Numbered from the stretch's first letter, positions 7,624 to 16,609 are shown. The stretch: 37,687 bases of DNA from an uncultured Eubacteriales bacterium (GCA_934447715.1 CAKSER010000013.1:1-37687); one strand, 5' to 3'. Made by a program: numbers and translations. Notes: generated by a model not told the origin, from the sequence alone.

Positions 7624-8526
7624 ATGAAGAAAGCAGTTATAATTCTGAATCCGGTAGCAGGAAAGGCAAAAGCGAAAAATGAATTGTTCAACATGGTATG
7701 CGCGCTCGGAAAACAGGGCTATGAAACAATTGTCCGCGTAACAAATGCAAGAATGGAAGCCACCTCAATCGCAGAAAAATATGCTCCCGAGGCGGAGCTT
7801 GTTATCTGCTGCGGCGGAGACGGAACGTTAAACGAGGTTATTGCCGGGCTGCTTAAAACCGACAGCTGCCCGAAGCTGTTCTATTTTCCGTGCGGAACGA
7901 CAAACGATTTTGCATCGACCTTAGGGCTTCCGAAAAACCCGGAAAGCGTTATAAGAGCTATCGGCAAGCGCGATGTCTTTCAGCTTGATATCGGAAAGAT
8001 TACCGACAAAACCAACAATAAGGAAAGGCACTTTTCATATATTACCTCGTTCGGAATTTTCACGAAGTCATCCTATTCCGCAAATCAGTCGGTAAAAAAT
8101 GTTATCGGGCATCTTGCATATGTCCTCAAGGGAATGGAGGAGCTCGGAGATCTCGGAAAGTCCTATCATGTAAAGGTTGAGCATGATAACGGTGTAGTTG
8201 AGGGAGACTATATTCTCTGCGCCGTTACAAACTCGACATCGGTAGGAGGCGTGCTTAAGCTTCCTTCAAGCATCGTCAACTTGGGAGACGGAATTCTCGA
8301 GGTGCTGCTGATCAAGGCTCCGAAGAATATTATCGGTCTTAAGGATCTTGTGTCGATGCTCCTTCAGAACAAGTACGACGGGGATAAAATTGTTTTTCTG
8401 CAGACAAAGCATGCAAAGATCGAAGCAAGGGACAACCCCGACTGGTGTACCGACGGAGAGTATGCCGGACGGTTTTCCGAGGCAGAGGTTTCATGCTTAC
8501 ATAAAGCGATAAATATAATTATCTGA
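7624..8526 (+). CDS. Diacylglycerol kinase-family lipid kinase
   Basis: 300 aa, typical for the DagK/YegS family. NPVAGKAKAK lies at 9-18 and the diagnostic GGDGTLNEV at 64-72, followed by PCGTTNDFA, where substrate and nucleotide meet. Such enzymes phosphorylate diacylglycerol or related lipids at the membrane. The C-terminal domain has the usual beta-sandwich sequence (GDGILEVLLI, then DNPDWCTDGEY near the end). The start follows AAGGTG. A YihY-family membrane protein follows 57 nt later and is probably co-transcribed. The exact lipid substrate cannot be read from the sequence. Confidence 0.9.
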   Translation: MKKAVIILNPVAGKAKAKNELFNMVCALGKQGYETIVRVTNARMEATSIAEKYAPEAELVICCGGDGTLNEVIAGLLKTDSCPKLFYFPCGTTNDFASTLGLPKNPESVIRAIGKRDVFQLDIGKITDKTNNKERHFSYITSFGIFTKSSYSANQSVKNVIGHLAYVLKGMEELGDLGKSYHVKVEHDNGVVEGDYILCAVTNSTSVGGVLKLPSSIVNLGDGILEVLLIKAPKNIIGLKDLVSMLLQNKYDGDKIVFLQTKHAKIEARDNPDWCTDGEYAGRFSEAEVSCLHKAINIII

Positions 8527-8583
8527 AGCACTTAATAATATTGATTGCCATATAGCGAAAAATGAACAGGGAAAAGGAAGATA

Positions 8584-9411
8584 ATGTCGAAAAAGATCAA
8601 ACCGAAGGGAATATTTATATTTATATCAAAGGTGATAAGAAAGCTTGACCGCGACCGTGTCGGCGTTTATGCCGCACAGGCTTCGTTCTTTGTCACGATT
8701 TCGTTCATTCCCTGTATCATGCTTGCGCTCTCTGTTCTCGGATATATTCTTCCGACACTGAATATCGACATCGAGTCGATGCTGAGCTTTCTTCCCGGCA
8801 GTATTTTTTCGTTTATCGAAACGGCGCTTGCAGAGATCATTAACGGAGCAAAGCTTTCGGTGCTGTCGATTACCACGATTGCCATGGTCTGGGCGGCATC
8901 GCTCGGCATACGGAGCTTGAGTGACGGTATCCGCGAGGTTTACGGCGGAAAGGAATCGCAGAAATGGTTCTTCATGAGCTTTGTAAAATCGATTCTGTAT
9001 ACCGTACTGTTTGTAATTATAATTGCCGCAATGATCGTATTGCTTGTCTTCGGTAATGTGCTTTGGTCATATGTGCCGCAGAACATGGTTGCCGCAAATA
9101 CGATTCTCGGGCTGCGCGGAATAATCTTTCTTGTACTTCTGACGCTTTTGTTTATGCTTGCATACCGCGGCTTTTCGAAGGTTGGGATATGCTTCCGCCA
9201 TCATTTCCTGGGCGCTGCGTTTTCTGCTGTAGGATGGCTTGTGTATTCCTGGATTTTTTCGCTTTATATCGAGCATTTTGCAAACTATTCGCTTATATAC
9301 GGCGGTCTTGCCGCTATCGTTGTTTTCATGCTCTGGCTTTATATGTGTATGCAGATCCTTCTGATCGGCGCCGAAATAAACGCCTATCTAAGCGGCACAA
9401 AGCATGACTGA
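8584..9411 (+). CDS. YihY/virulence factor BrkB family membrane protein
   Basis: 275 aa with about six hydrophobic helices. The N-terminal region (RDRVGVYAAQASFFVTISFIP) and C-terminal GAEINAYL are typical of the family, formerly and wrongly called ribonuclease BN. The function is not established; transport or envelope roles have been suggested. The start is preceded by AAAGGAAG. It lies downstream of the lipid kinase gene on the same strand with a short gap and no terminator between them. Confidence 0.9.
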   Translation: MSKKIKPKGIFIFISKVIRKLDRDRVGVYAAQASFFVTISFIPCIMLALSVLGYILPTLNIDIESMLSFLPGSIFSFIETALAEIINGAKLSVLSITTIAMVWAASLGIRSLSDGIREVYGGKESQKWFFMSFVKSILYTVLFVIIIAAMIVLLVFGNVLWSYVPQNMVAANTILGLRGIIFLVLLTLLFMLAYRGFSKVGICFRHHFLGAAFSAVGWLVYSWIFSLYIEHFANYSLIYGGLAAIVVFMLWLYMCMQILLIGAEINAYLSGTKHD

Positions 9412-9474
9412 TTTGTACCCGAATTCCTGCTTAAATGGCTGTCGAAAAAAATTAAAAAAAATCCGATAATGCTA

Positions 9475-9503
9475 TTGACAAAACAGGATGATGGTGCTAT
9501 AAT
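9475..9503 (+). promoter_or_regulatory. Sigma-A promoter of tRNA-Leu
   Basis: TTGACA (9475-9480) and TATAAT (9498-9503) with the optimal 17-nt spacer, about 33 nt before the mature tRNA. Confidence 0.9.
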
Positions 9504-9536
9504 GTCAAAGTCGACAGCGCGAGCGTCGATTGAATC

Positions 9537-9618
9537 GCGAGAGTGGCGGAACTGGCAGACGCGCACGTTTGAGGGGCGTGTGGTTTACACCGTACGGGTT
9601 CAAGTCCCGTTTCTCGCA
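9537..9618 (+). tRNA. tRNA-Leu (anticodon GAG)
   Basis: An 82-nt class II tRNA. The acceptor strands GCGAGAG and TTCTCGC pair over seven positions with one G-T at the base. The D region GGCGGAACTGGCAGACGC is typical of leucine tRNAs, the anticodon loop reads TTGAGGG (anticodon GAG), there is a variable arm, and the T loop GGTTCAAGTCC follows. Discriminator A is at 9618. CCA is not encoded; the next bases are TA, so it must be added after transcription. Confidence 0.95.
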
Positions 9619-9620
9619 TA

Positions 9621-9655
9621 AGGTGCACTTGCAGATGCAGGTGCACTTTTCTTTT
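9621..9655 (+). terminator. Terminator of tRNA-Leu
   Basis: GTGCACTTGC (9623-9632) and GCAGGTGCAC (9637-9646) form a 10-bp stem with one wobble pair and loop AGAT, followed by TTTTCTTTTG. It begins 4 nt after the tRNA. Confidence 0.9.
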
Positions 9656-9751
9656 GTTTCTTAATATCCGCGGCTTGCCGGCAGACTGTATTACAGCCCC
9701 GATCCAATCCGGGGTATTTAATTATAATTTTGTAAATCGGAAGAAAGAAAA

Positions 9752-10564
9752 ATGTTTTTTGACTGCCATAACCATACGGAATTTTCACACGATTCTACTG
9801 CATCTGCCGACGATATGTGCAGGGCAGCAATCGAAAATCATTTAAACGGAATCGCCTTTACCGACCACTGCGATGTCGAATATCGGGATCACATGGATAT
9901 AAAAACTCCGATTGTAGAATCTGTTAAAAGATCGCGCAGCTTAAGTGAAAAGTACAAGGGAAGGCTTGATGTACTTTCCGGGGTTGAGATAAGCGAGTGC
10001 TCGTGGTATCCGGATTCCGCGCTTGATGTCCTGTCCGGCGTGCCGTATGATATCATTATCGGCTCGGTTCATGCGCTGCGCTTCGGCGAGATTACCGTTC
10101 CGTATGCTAAAATCGACTTTTCGGAATTTTCGGATGCACAGATTCATGACTATCTTGAAATGTATTTTTCGGATATTATAGAGCTAATTCAAAACACCGA
10201 TTTTGATGTTCTGGCGCATCTTACCTGTCCGCTCAGGTATATAGTGGGGAAGTATAAACGAAAGACAGAGCTTGATGACTTCAGAGAAATAACCGACGAG
10301 ATATTTAAGCTGATTATAAAAAAGGATATCGCATTAGAGCTTAACTCTTCCTCATACGAGCTGCTTGATTCGCTTATGCCGGGCAGAGCCCTGGCTGAAA
10401 GATACAAGGAGCTTGGCGGCAGGCTTTTTACGCTCGGATCGGATGCTCATTTTCCGGACAGAGTAGGGCACTGCCTTGATAAGGGGGCAGAACTTTTAAG
10501 GTCGCTTAGTCTTAAAACGGCATTTTACTTTAAAAACAGAACCCCGATTGAATATTTGCTGTAA
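9752..10564 (+). CDS. PHP-domain phosphoesterase, histidinol-phosphatase family
   Basis: 270 aa. The metal-binding motifs of the PHP superfamily are present in order: DCHNHTEFSHD at 4-14 (H6, H8), FTDHCD with D38-H39, GVEIS and GSVHAL in the middle, and GSDAHFPDRVG near the C-terminus. This set and length match the HisJ/HisK-type histidinol phosphatase, which dephosphorylates histidinol phosphate in histidine synthesis. No other his gene is nearby, so another phosphoester substrate is possible. The site CGGAAG precedes the ATG. It follows the tRNA-Leu terminator and appears to be a single-gene unit. Confidence 0.85.
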   Translation: MFFDCHNHTEFSHDSTASADDMCRAAIENHLNGIAFTDHCDVEYRDHMDIKTPIVESVKRSRSLSEKYKGRLDVLSGVEISECSWYPDSALDVLSGVPYDIIIGSVHALRFGEITVPYAKIDFSEFSDAQIHDYLEMYFSDIIELIQNTDFDVLAHLTCPLRYIVGKYKRKTELDDFREITDEIFKLIIKKDIALELNSSSYELLDSLMPGRALAERYKELGGRLFTLGSDAHFPDRVGHCLDKGAELLRSLSLKTAFYFKNRTPIEYLL

Positions 10565-10712
10565 TATCGACAAAAAATCGTTAATCCGACGTAATATTTT
10601 TGTAATATTATTTTTGTAGAATAATATAGTATATAATTCAGTGTTAACCGGAATGCGCTGGTTTCTGTTTGTCTGAAATCCGGCGGTCAAAGGCGGTCAA
10701 AAAGGGGAAAAG

Positions 10713-12239
10713 ATGATTTCAAAGGGCAAACGATTAATTATATTGTTCCTTACCGTTATTATAGCTTCGGTGAGCCTTACGCTGCCGTCCTCTGCAGCCG
10801 ACCTGCGCGGTTCGTACGGATACGGGCGCAGTGAGCTTTCGAAGATGACAAATTCGAGAGTGTATCTTCTTGCCTATGACAGGATAGTAAAGGGCGTGGA
10901 AGCCTACAGCATGTCGATTTCCCTGTATGACAGAGATCATCTTCTTTCGGTTTCCGAGCTGAGGATGGTATACAACGCATATCTGAATGACAATCCGCAT
11001 CATTTCTGGGTGTCGGGAAGCTATCGCTATGAGTATGACTCGGACAATAAAATTTTAAGCGTTGGTCCGGTCTATACAATGGATAAGGACGATGTTTTTG
11101 CAGCAAGAGTGACGTTTGAAAAAACTGTTTCAAGCTACATTTCGGATATTAACCTGAATTCGTCCCAATATGAAATTCAAAAGAAAATACACGACCGTAT
11201 ATGCAAAAATGTTGTCTATTCATCCGATTCGGCAAATGCGCATAACGCATACGGAGCGCTGGTTGAAGGCAGAGCCGTCTGCGACGGATATGCAAAGGCA
11301 TATCAGTATCTGCTTTTCAGATGCAAAATAAATGCACACATGGTAAGCGGAGTAGCAACCGATTCGCGCGGACAGCGTTCAAATCATGCCTGGCTGCTTG
11401 TTTATATTGACGGAAGCTATTATCATTCCGATATAACCTGGGACGATCAGGATGACGATATTTTTTACGGCTATATGAACCTTCCCGACAGCGAAATAAG
11501 CCGGGATCATACGCTTATAAACCCGGGCTATCCGATTCCGTCCTGCAGCTCAAAAAGAGCCGATTATTTTACGGTGGAGGATGCATATTTCGATTCATTT
11601 TCGGCTGACAGGCTTGCTGGGCTGCTGAATAATCCTTTTTATAAAGCCAATATCCGAGTCGGAAGTATAGACGAGTTTAGAAGATGGTTTAATGCCGGTA
11701 CGCTTTCGCAGCTTGCAAAAAAGCTCGAAATCAGCTCGTTTGACGCAAAATATACATATTCGTCTTTCGGCGAGGTGTGCATAACAATGAACACGAAAAC
11801 GCCGAACTCGCTTTCCGGAACGATTCGCTCGTTTGCGCTCGACGATGAACCGATTACCGTTTCGCTCTGCCTTCCCAGAAGCACCGAGCCGTTCAGGACG
11901 GTCACGGTTACCGGAAGAAATGCAGAATACAGCCTTGATAATATCCAAAACGGCGAATATACTCTGATTATAAGCAAAAGAAACCATCTGCCGTATTCGA
12001 AAAAAGTGAGAGTGTTAGGAAAAAGCAGCTTCGATGTCAAGCTTGAGGTGTTCGGAGATGTAAATAACGATGATTCGGTTGATGAGCTTGATTCGGTTCT
12101 GCTTTCAAGATTCCTTGCAGGCTGGAACGTTAACGTTGACATGATAAAAGCCGATCTCAACCTCAGTATGAGCGTAACCGAATCGGATGCGGTAATGCTC
12201 GGCCGCTTCCTTGCCGGCTGGGATGTGACTTTCGGATAA
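10713..12239 (+). CDS. Secreted transglutaminase-like protein with C-terminal dockerin
   Basis: 508 aa. Residues 1-28 are a signal peptide (lysine, long hydrophobic core, SSA-A cleavage site). A transglutaminase-like core covers about 155-260, with the catalytic triad C190 (GRAVCDGYA), H225 (SNHAW) and D240 (HSDITWDD), so it could be a protease or a crosslinking or deamidating enzyme. A beta-rich linker (about 360-440) follows. A type I dockerin is at 447-508: the first loop DVNNDDSVDELD is a good calcium loop and ends in LLSRFLAGW; the second (ADLNLSMSVTESD) keeps the fold but has Ser/Thr at acidic positions. The dockerin implies docking to a cohesin on a cellulosome-like scaffold not encoded here. 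AAGGGGAAAAG precedes the start. Confidence 0.9.
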   Translation: MISKGKRLIILFLTVIIASVSLTLPSSAADLRGSYGYGRSELSKMTNSRVYLLAYDRIVKGVEAYSMSISLYDRDHLLSVSELRMVYNAYLNDNPHHFWVSGSYRYEYDSDNKILSVGPVYTMDKDDVFAARVTFEKTVSSYISDINLNSSQYEIQKKIHDRICKNVVYSSDSANAHNAYGALVEGRAVCDGYAKAYQYLLFRCKINAHMVSGVATDSRGQRSNHAWLLVYIDGSYYHSDITWDDQDDDIFYGYMNLPDSEISRDHTLINPGYPIPSCSSKRADYFTVEDAYFDSFSADRLAGLLNNPFYKANIRVGSIDEFRRWFNAGTLSQLAKKLEISSFDAKYTYSSFGEVCITMNTKTPNSLSGTIRSFALDDEPITVSLCLPRSTEPFRTVTVTGRNAEYSLDNIQNGEYTLIISKRNHLPYSKKVRVLGKSSFDVKLEVFGDVNNDDSVDELDSVLLSRFLAGWNVNVDMIKADLNLSMSVTESDAVMLGRFLAGWDVTFG

Positions 12240-12331
12240 GAAAAATTCAGCATGTTGTAAGTACCGATAATGAATTGTTGGACTGCTTGAAGACAAATTT
12301 TTGTTGACTCTTAAAAAACGAAAAGGAGATG

Positions 12332-12358
12332 CAAAAATGCCCTTTAAGGTCATTTTTG
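12332..12358 (+). promoter_or_regulatory. Inverted repeat between the Shine-Dalgarno site and start of the zinc-ribbon gene
   Basis: CAAAAATG (12332-12339) and CATTTTTG (12351-12358) form an 8-bp stem; inside it CCT and AGG add three pairs past one mismatch. The strong AAAAGGAG (12321-12328) lies 5' of the stem. ATG 12337, at ideal distance from that site, is inside the stem and opens a 33-codon frame ending at 12438, out of frame with the gene at 12371. Confidence 0.4.
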
Positions 12359-12370
12359 TGATAGTGCAGT

Positions 12371-13522
12371 ATGAAGGAATGCAGCAAATGCGGCTCAAAA
12401 AATGCGGATACCGCAGTGTTTTGTATGGATTGCGGTAACGAACTAAAGGGAACCGCTGACAGTGCTCAGATTAAAACTCCGGCAAACAAAAAAACGGCAT
12501 TAGTAGTTATAGGTGCTGTCATATCCGTTTTACTTGTTGTATGTATTGCCGTATTTTCGGTACAGCTTTTGCTTTCAAAATATACAGCTGCAAATCAATT
12601 GCCGAACAGCCTGATACAGGCAAATATGACAAGTTGGGGTTATGCCGCATATGATGGCGAAAATACATACTTTTCCGACGGAGCAAGCGGAATTTATATA
12701 CTGAAGGAAAACGGTAAAAAGGAGCTGTTTACAGCAGGTAAATATTCCGATATGGGAATACTTAACGGTACGATTTACTGCATTGAATATCAGCAGACCG
12801 AAAATGAGTTCAAAGACAGTAATGTGATAGTCGGAATAAATATCGAAAGCAGAGAAAAGCATACGGCTTTTGAACCTTCGCAAGCCGATATGGTTCTTAT
12901 AAGCGTTAATGTAATAAACAGCAAATACTATTTTGTTGCAGACCGCGATGTATTGTACAGTATCGATGTTGAAGGCAAGGTTGAAAATACGGGGATACAT
13001 TGTGCAAAAAAGGTAAGCGAAAGCGGCATTTATACAGCCGAGACATCCGAGTACGGGCTCAGATTACTGTCATTTGACGGAAAAGCAGTAAAAACATATT
13101 CCGGGCTTAGTGGCTATAAGGTTGAGGTGTGCTTTGAGCAGGACGGCTTCATTTATTTGAAGTACAGTGATGATAGCTCGGAAAAGGTATACCGCATGAG
13201 CATGGATACCGGAGAGCTAACTCTTTTTCCGGATGATGAATCATTCTTTGAAGGTAATATTTCATCGTGTGTAAACTGCTTTGACGGGACATTCTACATA
13301 TCCACATCAAAAATGTCTGATGAAAGAAATTATTATGGCAGATTTGATTACAATGTCTATTCGATGGATTCTGGCGGAGGGAATATCAAAAAGATTTACT
13401 CCAAAACAGATGATACGGGTTTTTCATTTTGCACAATTAATATCGCAAACAATAATTTGATTATCAGCTTCCCCATTACCGGAGTCGAACCGGAAATTGT
13501 AAACATAGAACCCCGATCTTAA
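12371..13522 (+). CDS. Zinc-ribbon membrane protein with predicted extracellular beta-rich domain
   Basis: 383 aa. It begins with a zinc ribbon, CSKC at 4-7 and CMDC at 18-21, followed by a Lys-rich linker and one transmembrane helix at about 42-66. The remainder (about 75-383) is made of repeated short beta motifs (YDGENTYFSDGASGIYIL, LNGTIYCIEY, DGTFYIS), resembling the DUF5050-like propeller region seen in Clostridia. Function is unknown; display of a sensory or binding propeller outside the cell with a cytoplasmic zinc ribbon is inference. An in-frame TAG at 12362 rules out earlier starts, and the nearest Shine-Dalgarno site is over 40 nt away. Codon use is more AT-rich than in neighbours. 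Confidence 0.75.
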   Translation: MKECSKCGSKNADTAVFCMDCGNELKGTADSAQIKTPANKKTALVVIGAVISVLLVVCIAVFSVQLLLSKYTAANQLPNSLIQANMTSWGYAAYDGENTYFSDGASGIYILKENGKKELFTAGKYSDMGILNGTIYCIEYQQTENEFKDSNVIVGINIESREKHTAFEPSQADMVLISVNVINSKYYFVADRDVLYSIDVEGKVENTGIHCAKKVSESGIYTAETSEYGLRLLSFDGKAVKTYSGLSGYKVEVCFEQDGFIYLKYSDDSSEKVYRMSMDTGELTLFPDDESFFEGNISSCVNCFDGTFYISTSKMSDERNYYGRFDYNVYSMDSGGGNIKKIYSKTDDTGFSFCTINIANNNLIISFPITGVEPEIVNIEPRS

Positions 13523-13543
13523 TAAAGCGCAGAGAAGCATTTA

Positions 13544-13580
13544 AAAAGAAGCGATTATGAAAAACATAACCGCTTCTTTT
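13544..13580. terminator. Bidirectional terminator between the zinc-ribbon gene and ahcY
   Basis: Two 16-nt arms (13544-13559 and 13565-13580) pair with a single A-C mismatch around a 5-nt A loop. The arms begin with AAAA and end with TTTT, so both strands have a T tail. Confidence 0.85.
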
Positions 13581-13609
13581 GTTTTATTGCCGCAACTTAA
13601 AAGCTGCTT

Positions 13610-14851
13610 TTATTCGACCTTATTAAGATATTCCTTCTGTTCCTCGGTCAGCTTGTCAATTGTGACATTCAGACCCTTGAGCTTAAGCTCTGCAACCTCA
13701 AGATCGATTTCTCTCGGCACCTGATATACCTTCTTTTCAAGCTCGCCCTCGTGCTTTACAAGATATTCAAGCGACTTTGCCTGAATCGCAAACGACATGT
13801 CCATAATTTCGGCAGGATGGCCGTTTCCTGCGGCAAGATTTACGAGTCTGCCCTCTGCAAGAAGATTTAGAATCCTTCCGTCCTTCATCCTGTAGCCTGC
13901 AATATTCGGCTTGCGGTCGAATACCTCAACGGCAAGCTCCTTGAGCTCGTTTTTGTTGATTTCAACATCAAAGTGTCCGGAGTTCGAGAGCAGAACGCCG
14001 TCCTTCATAACTTCAAAGTGGCGCTTTCTTATAACATCGGCGCATCCGGTTACCGTGATAAAGAGATCTCCGAGCGGAGCAGCCTCGTCCATTGTCATGA
14101 CTCTGAAGCCGTCCATAACCGCTTCGATTGCTTTTACCGGGTCAACCTCTGTTACAATTACAGACGCTCCCATGCCCTTTGCACGCATCGAGATGCCCTT
14201 GCCGCACCATCCGTATCCGGCAACAACGACAGTTTTTCCGGCGATAATGAGGTTGGTGCTGTTCATTATTCCGTCGAGCGTGGATTGACCGGTTCCGTAT
14301 CTGTTGTCAAAGAGATGCTTGCAGTCCGCGTCGTTTACATCGATCATCGTGTAGTCAAGCTTTCCTGCTGCCTGTCTTGCAAACAGTCTGTGAATGCCGG
14401 TTGTTGTTTCCTCGCATCCGCCGATCAGGTTCTTTCCGTACTCGCGGCATTCGCCGTGGAGCAGATTTGTAAGGTCTCCGCCGTCATCGATCATTACATC
14501 CGGGCAGAGAGAAAGGGTCTTTATAAGATGCTTTGTGTACTGCTTTTCGTCAACGCCTCTCCATGCATTGACCTCAAGACCGTCCTCGACAAGCGCTGCC
14601 GCAACATCATCCTGCGTCGAAAGCGGATTGCAGCCGGTAACGTAAACCTCGGCGCCTCCTGCCTTAAGTGTCTGTGCAAGATAAGCGGTTTTTGCCTCGA
14701 GGTGAATCGACATGGATATTTTTTTGCCCTTAAACGGCTTTTCAGCCTCAAACTGCTTTCTGATTTCGTTTAAAACCGGCATATAGCTCTTTACCCAGTT
14801 GATTTTGTCGTGACCGCTCGGCGCAAGTCTGATATCCTTGATTTCGCTCAT
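13610..14851 (-). CDS. ahcY: Adenosylhomocysteinase
   Basis: 413 aa, the length of the bacterial form lacking the insertion found in some species. It reversibly splits S-adenosylhomocysteine into adenosine and homocysteine, removing the product inhibitor of methyltransferases. Landmarks are HLEAKTAYLAQTL near residue 50, the DDGGDLTNLLH motif, TTTGIHRL, the NAD site VVAGYGWCGKG, and GHFDVEI and LLAEGRLVNLAAGNGHPAEIMDMSF near the C-terminus. The C-terminal Lys/Tyr tail reaching the neighbour's NAD site reads EEQKEYLNKVE, shorter than the usual KPDHYRY. The site GGAAGG precedes the ATG. No SAM-cycle partner is adjacent. Confidence 0.96.
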   Translation of the reverse strand: MSEIKDIRLAPSGHDKINWVKSYMPVLNEIRKQFEAEKPFKGKKISMSIHLEAKTAYLAQTLKAGGAEVYVTGCNPLSTQDDVAAALVEDGLEVNAWRGVDEKQYTKHLIKTLSLCPDVMIDDGGDLTNLLHGECREYGKNLIGGCEETTTGIHRLFARQAAGKLDYTMIDVNDADCKHLFDNRYGTGQSTLDGIMNSTNLIIAGKTVVVAGYGWCGKGISMRAKGMGASVIVTEVDPVKAIEAVMDGFRVMTMDEAAPLGDLFITVTGCADVIRKRHFEVMKDGVLLSNSGHFDVEINKNELKELAVEVFDRKPNIAGYRMKDGRILNLLAEGRLVNLAAGNGHPAEIMDMSFAIQAKSLEYLVKHEGELEKKVYQVPREIDLEVAELKLKGLNVTIDKLTEEQKEYLNKVE

Positions 14852-14907
14852 TGTTTTTACCTTCCCTTTAGTTTATATATTCTTATTTTTTTCTTAATTT
14901 ATAAAGC

Positions 14908-15936
14908 TTATTTTTCGTTGCCCGGTGTCTTTTTTGACGGTTGCTTGGACTTTTTTAATTTTTTCAGTTCCTCGTTTCTTGCCTTTTCCTCAGCCTCGCT
15001 TATCATGATAATCCGTTTTGCTTTCTTCTTTTTTACAACGATCGGGATTATAATTACAACGGCAAGAACGGCAAGAAGGGCGCAGAGAAGCAGAATGTCT
15101 GCCGCAATCGAAAATCTGTCGCCGAAGATTATGCTGTTTGTCGAAAGAAAGAAGCTGACCTCTGTCTTAAGCGCAGGTTCGTTTGAATATTCTTCCGCCT
15201 GCGAAAGGCTTGATAGCTTGTCTCCTGAAAAAATTCTTACTCGCTGAATCGTGATATTATCGCATAAAAGCGCCTGACTGTTTGATGCAATCGATACAGG
15301 GGAAGCGGAAAGCGTAAGCTCATCTGCCTTTATCGGTGCATTTGATGTAAAGGAGCAGCCGCTGTTTATTGTAAACGATTTTGCATCGACTGCATTTGAG
15401 CTTTCGTCGGTATTTATCGAAAGTCTTCCGCCGGAAAACGAGACCGAGCTGTTTTTTGAAACAATTGCGTCATCCTTGCAGGATATTTCGATATCCGTCT
15501 TTGTAAATCTTACAATCGAGCTTCTGCTACTTGATGCGCAGACAATGCCGCTTCCGTTTTCGGATTTTAAAGTAAGGCTTCCGTTTCCTTTAACTGTGAT
15601 TCCGTTTGTGACATACGGTCCGCCGAAATAGAGCGCCGCCTTTTCGGCTTCTATATAGTTGTCGCCGAGGATGACGACGGTAGCTCCGTCCTGAACCTTA
15701 AGTCCGTAGTCGCTGTCGGTTTTGATATTCAGATTTTTAATTGTAAGGACAAGGTTGATATTGTCCCAGTACCAGCCGAGCCTTTCAAGATCTCCGTCAT
15801 TTGTAAGCGTTTTAAGCAGCGTGACCGTTTCGGTAATAGCCTGCGGCTTTGCATGGCAGACGGTAATAGCGGAAAGGATAATCGGCAAGAATAATAAGAC
15901 GGCGATTACTTTTTTGATCTTTTTCATATTCTTCAT
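14908..15936 (-). CDS. Predicted membrane-anchored surface protein with beta-helix-like repeats
   Basis: 342 aa, not recognised as a characterised protein. A signal peptide covers about 1-29 (MKNMKKIKKVIAVLLFLP, ending near CHA). Residues 50-250 contain short repeating beta units rich in Gly, Ser, Asn and Val (VQDGATVVILGDNYIEAEK, NGITVKGNGSLTL, FSGGRLSINTDE), as in right-handed beta-helix or carbohydrate-binding domains of gut Firmicutes. A transmembrane helix at about 279-303 is followed by a highly basic cytoplasmic tail (KKKKAKR, KKLKKSKQPSKK). It starts 3 nt after the trmB stop with its binding site GAGG inside trmB, so the two are translationally linked. Confidence 0.7.
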   Translation of the reverse strand: MKNMKKIKKVIAVLLFLPIILSAITVCHAKPQAITETVTLLKTLTNDGDLERLGWYWDNINLVLTIKNLNIKTDSDYGLKVQDGATVVILGDNYIEAEKAALYFGGPYVTNGITVKGNGSLTLKSENGSGIVCASSSRSSIVRFTKTDIEISCKDDAIVSKNSSVSFSGGRLSINTDESSNAVDAKSFTINSGCSFTSNAPIKADELTLSASPVSIASNSQALLCDNITIQRVRIFSGDKLSSLSQAEEYSNEPALKTEVSFFLSTNSIIFGDRFSIAADILLLCALLAVLAVVIIIPIVVKKKKAKRIIMISEAEEKARNEELKKLKKSKQPSKKTPGNEK

Positions 15937-15939
15937 GTA

Positions 15940-16608
15940 TTAACCTCGGTCGGCCTGATTGTTTTCAAGATATGCCTCGACGCGGTTGATCGTAAACCCC
16001 TTTGCCGAGAAATTTGCCTCATATTCGGTTACAATATTGTCCTGGTTGTATTCGCTTTGATGAAGGTCATTTGTGATATTTCTAAGCTTAAAGCCTGATT
16101 CTTCAAGCTGTAGAAGGGAAAAGTCAAAAAACGGTCTGTTGTCTGTTTTAAAGAAAATTTCTCCGTTCTTTGTCAGAACCGACTTGTAGATTTCAAGAAA
16201 GTCCTTATATGTAAGCCTTCTTTTGTAGTGACCTGCCTTCGGCCACGGATCCGAGAAGTTGAGGTATATTCTTGAAACCTCGCCGTCTTTAAAGAATTCG
16301 CTAAGGTTTTTGGCGTCGCCGTTTATAAAGAGGACGTTTTGAATTCCCTCTGCCTTTATCTTTTCTGCGGCGAGAAGAATAACGTCTGTGACCTTTTCCA
16401 TTGCGATAAAGACGGTATTAGGGCTTCTTTTTGCACATTCCGAAATGAACGAGCCCTTGCCGCAGCCGATTTCAAGCTGAACCGGCTTTATAATTCCATT
16501 GCCGTCCGAAATTCTTTTGTCGAGCAAAAGCTCGTCGCGTTGGCTTATAATAAAATCGGAACATGCAGAAAGTCTTTCATTTCTGTGTTTCTTTTTTCGC
16601 ATTCTCAT
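15940..16608 (-). CDS. trmB: tRNA (guanine-N7)-methyltransferase
   Basis: 222 aa. It methylates G46 in the variable loop of tRNAs using SAM. The SAM site LEIGCGKGSFI lies near residue 50, and the family signature YLNFSDPWPKAGHYKRRL follows around 135-152, containing the catalytic Asp and the tRNA-contacting basic residues. FKTDNRPFFDFSL comes near 180. The basic N-terminus (MRMRKKKHRNERL) is typical. CCCGGAG lies upstream of the ATG. The next gene begins 3 nt after its stop. Confidence 0.95.
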   Translation of the reverse strand: MRMRKKKHRNERLSACSDFIISQRDELLLDKRISDGNGIIKPVQLEIGCGKGSFISECAKRSPNTVFIAMEKVTDVILLAAEKIKAEGIQNVLFINGDAKNLSEFFKDGEVSRIYLNFSDPWPKAGHYKRRLTYKDFLEIYKSVLTKNGEIFFKTDNRPFFDFSLLQLEESGFKLRNITNDLHQSEYNQDNIVTEYEANFSAKGFTINRVEAYLENNQADRG

Positions 16609-16609
16609 A

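Noticed and set aside
10682..10701. Tandem repeat GGCGGTCAAA twice before the dockerin gene
   Set aside because: Two copies of 10 nt are too few to claim function; probably slippage in the untranslated leader.
14852..14907. Possible SAH or SAM riboswitch before ahcY
   Set aside because: Only 56 nt separate ahcY from the next gene, and no pseudoknot or conserved core is visible.
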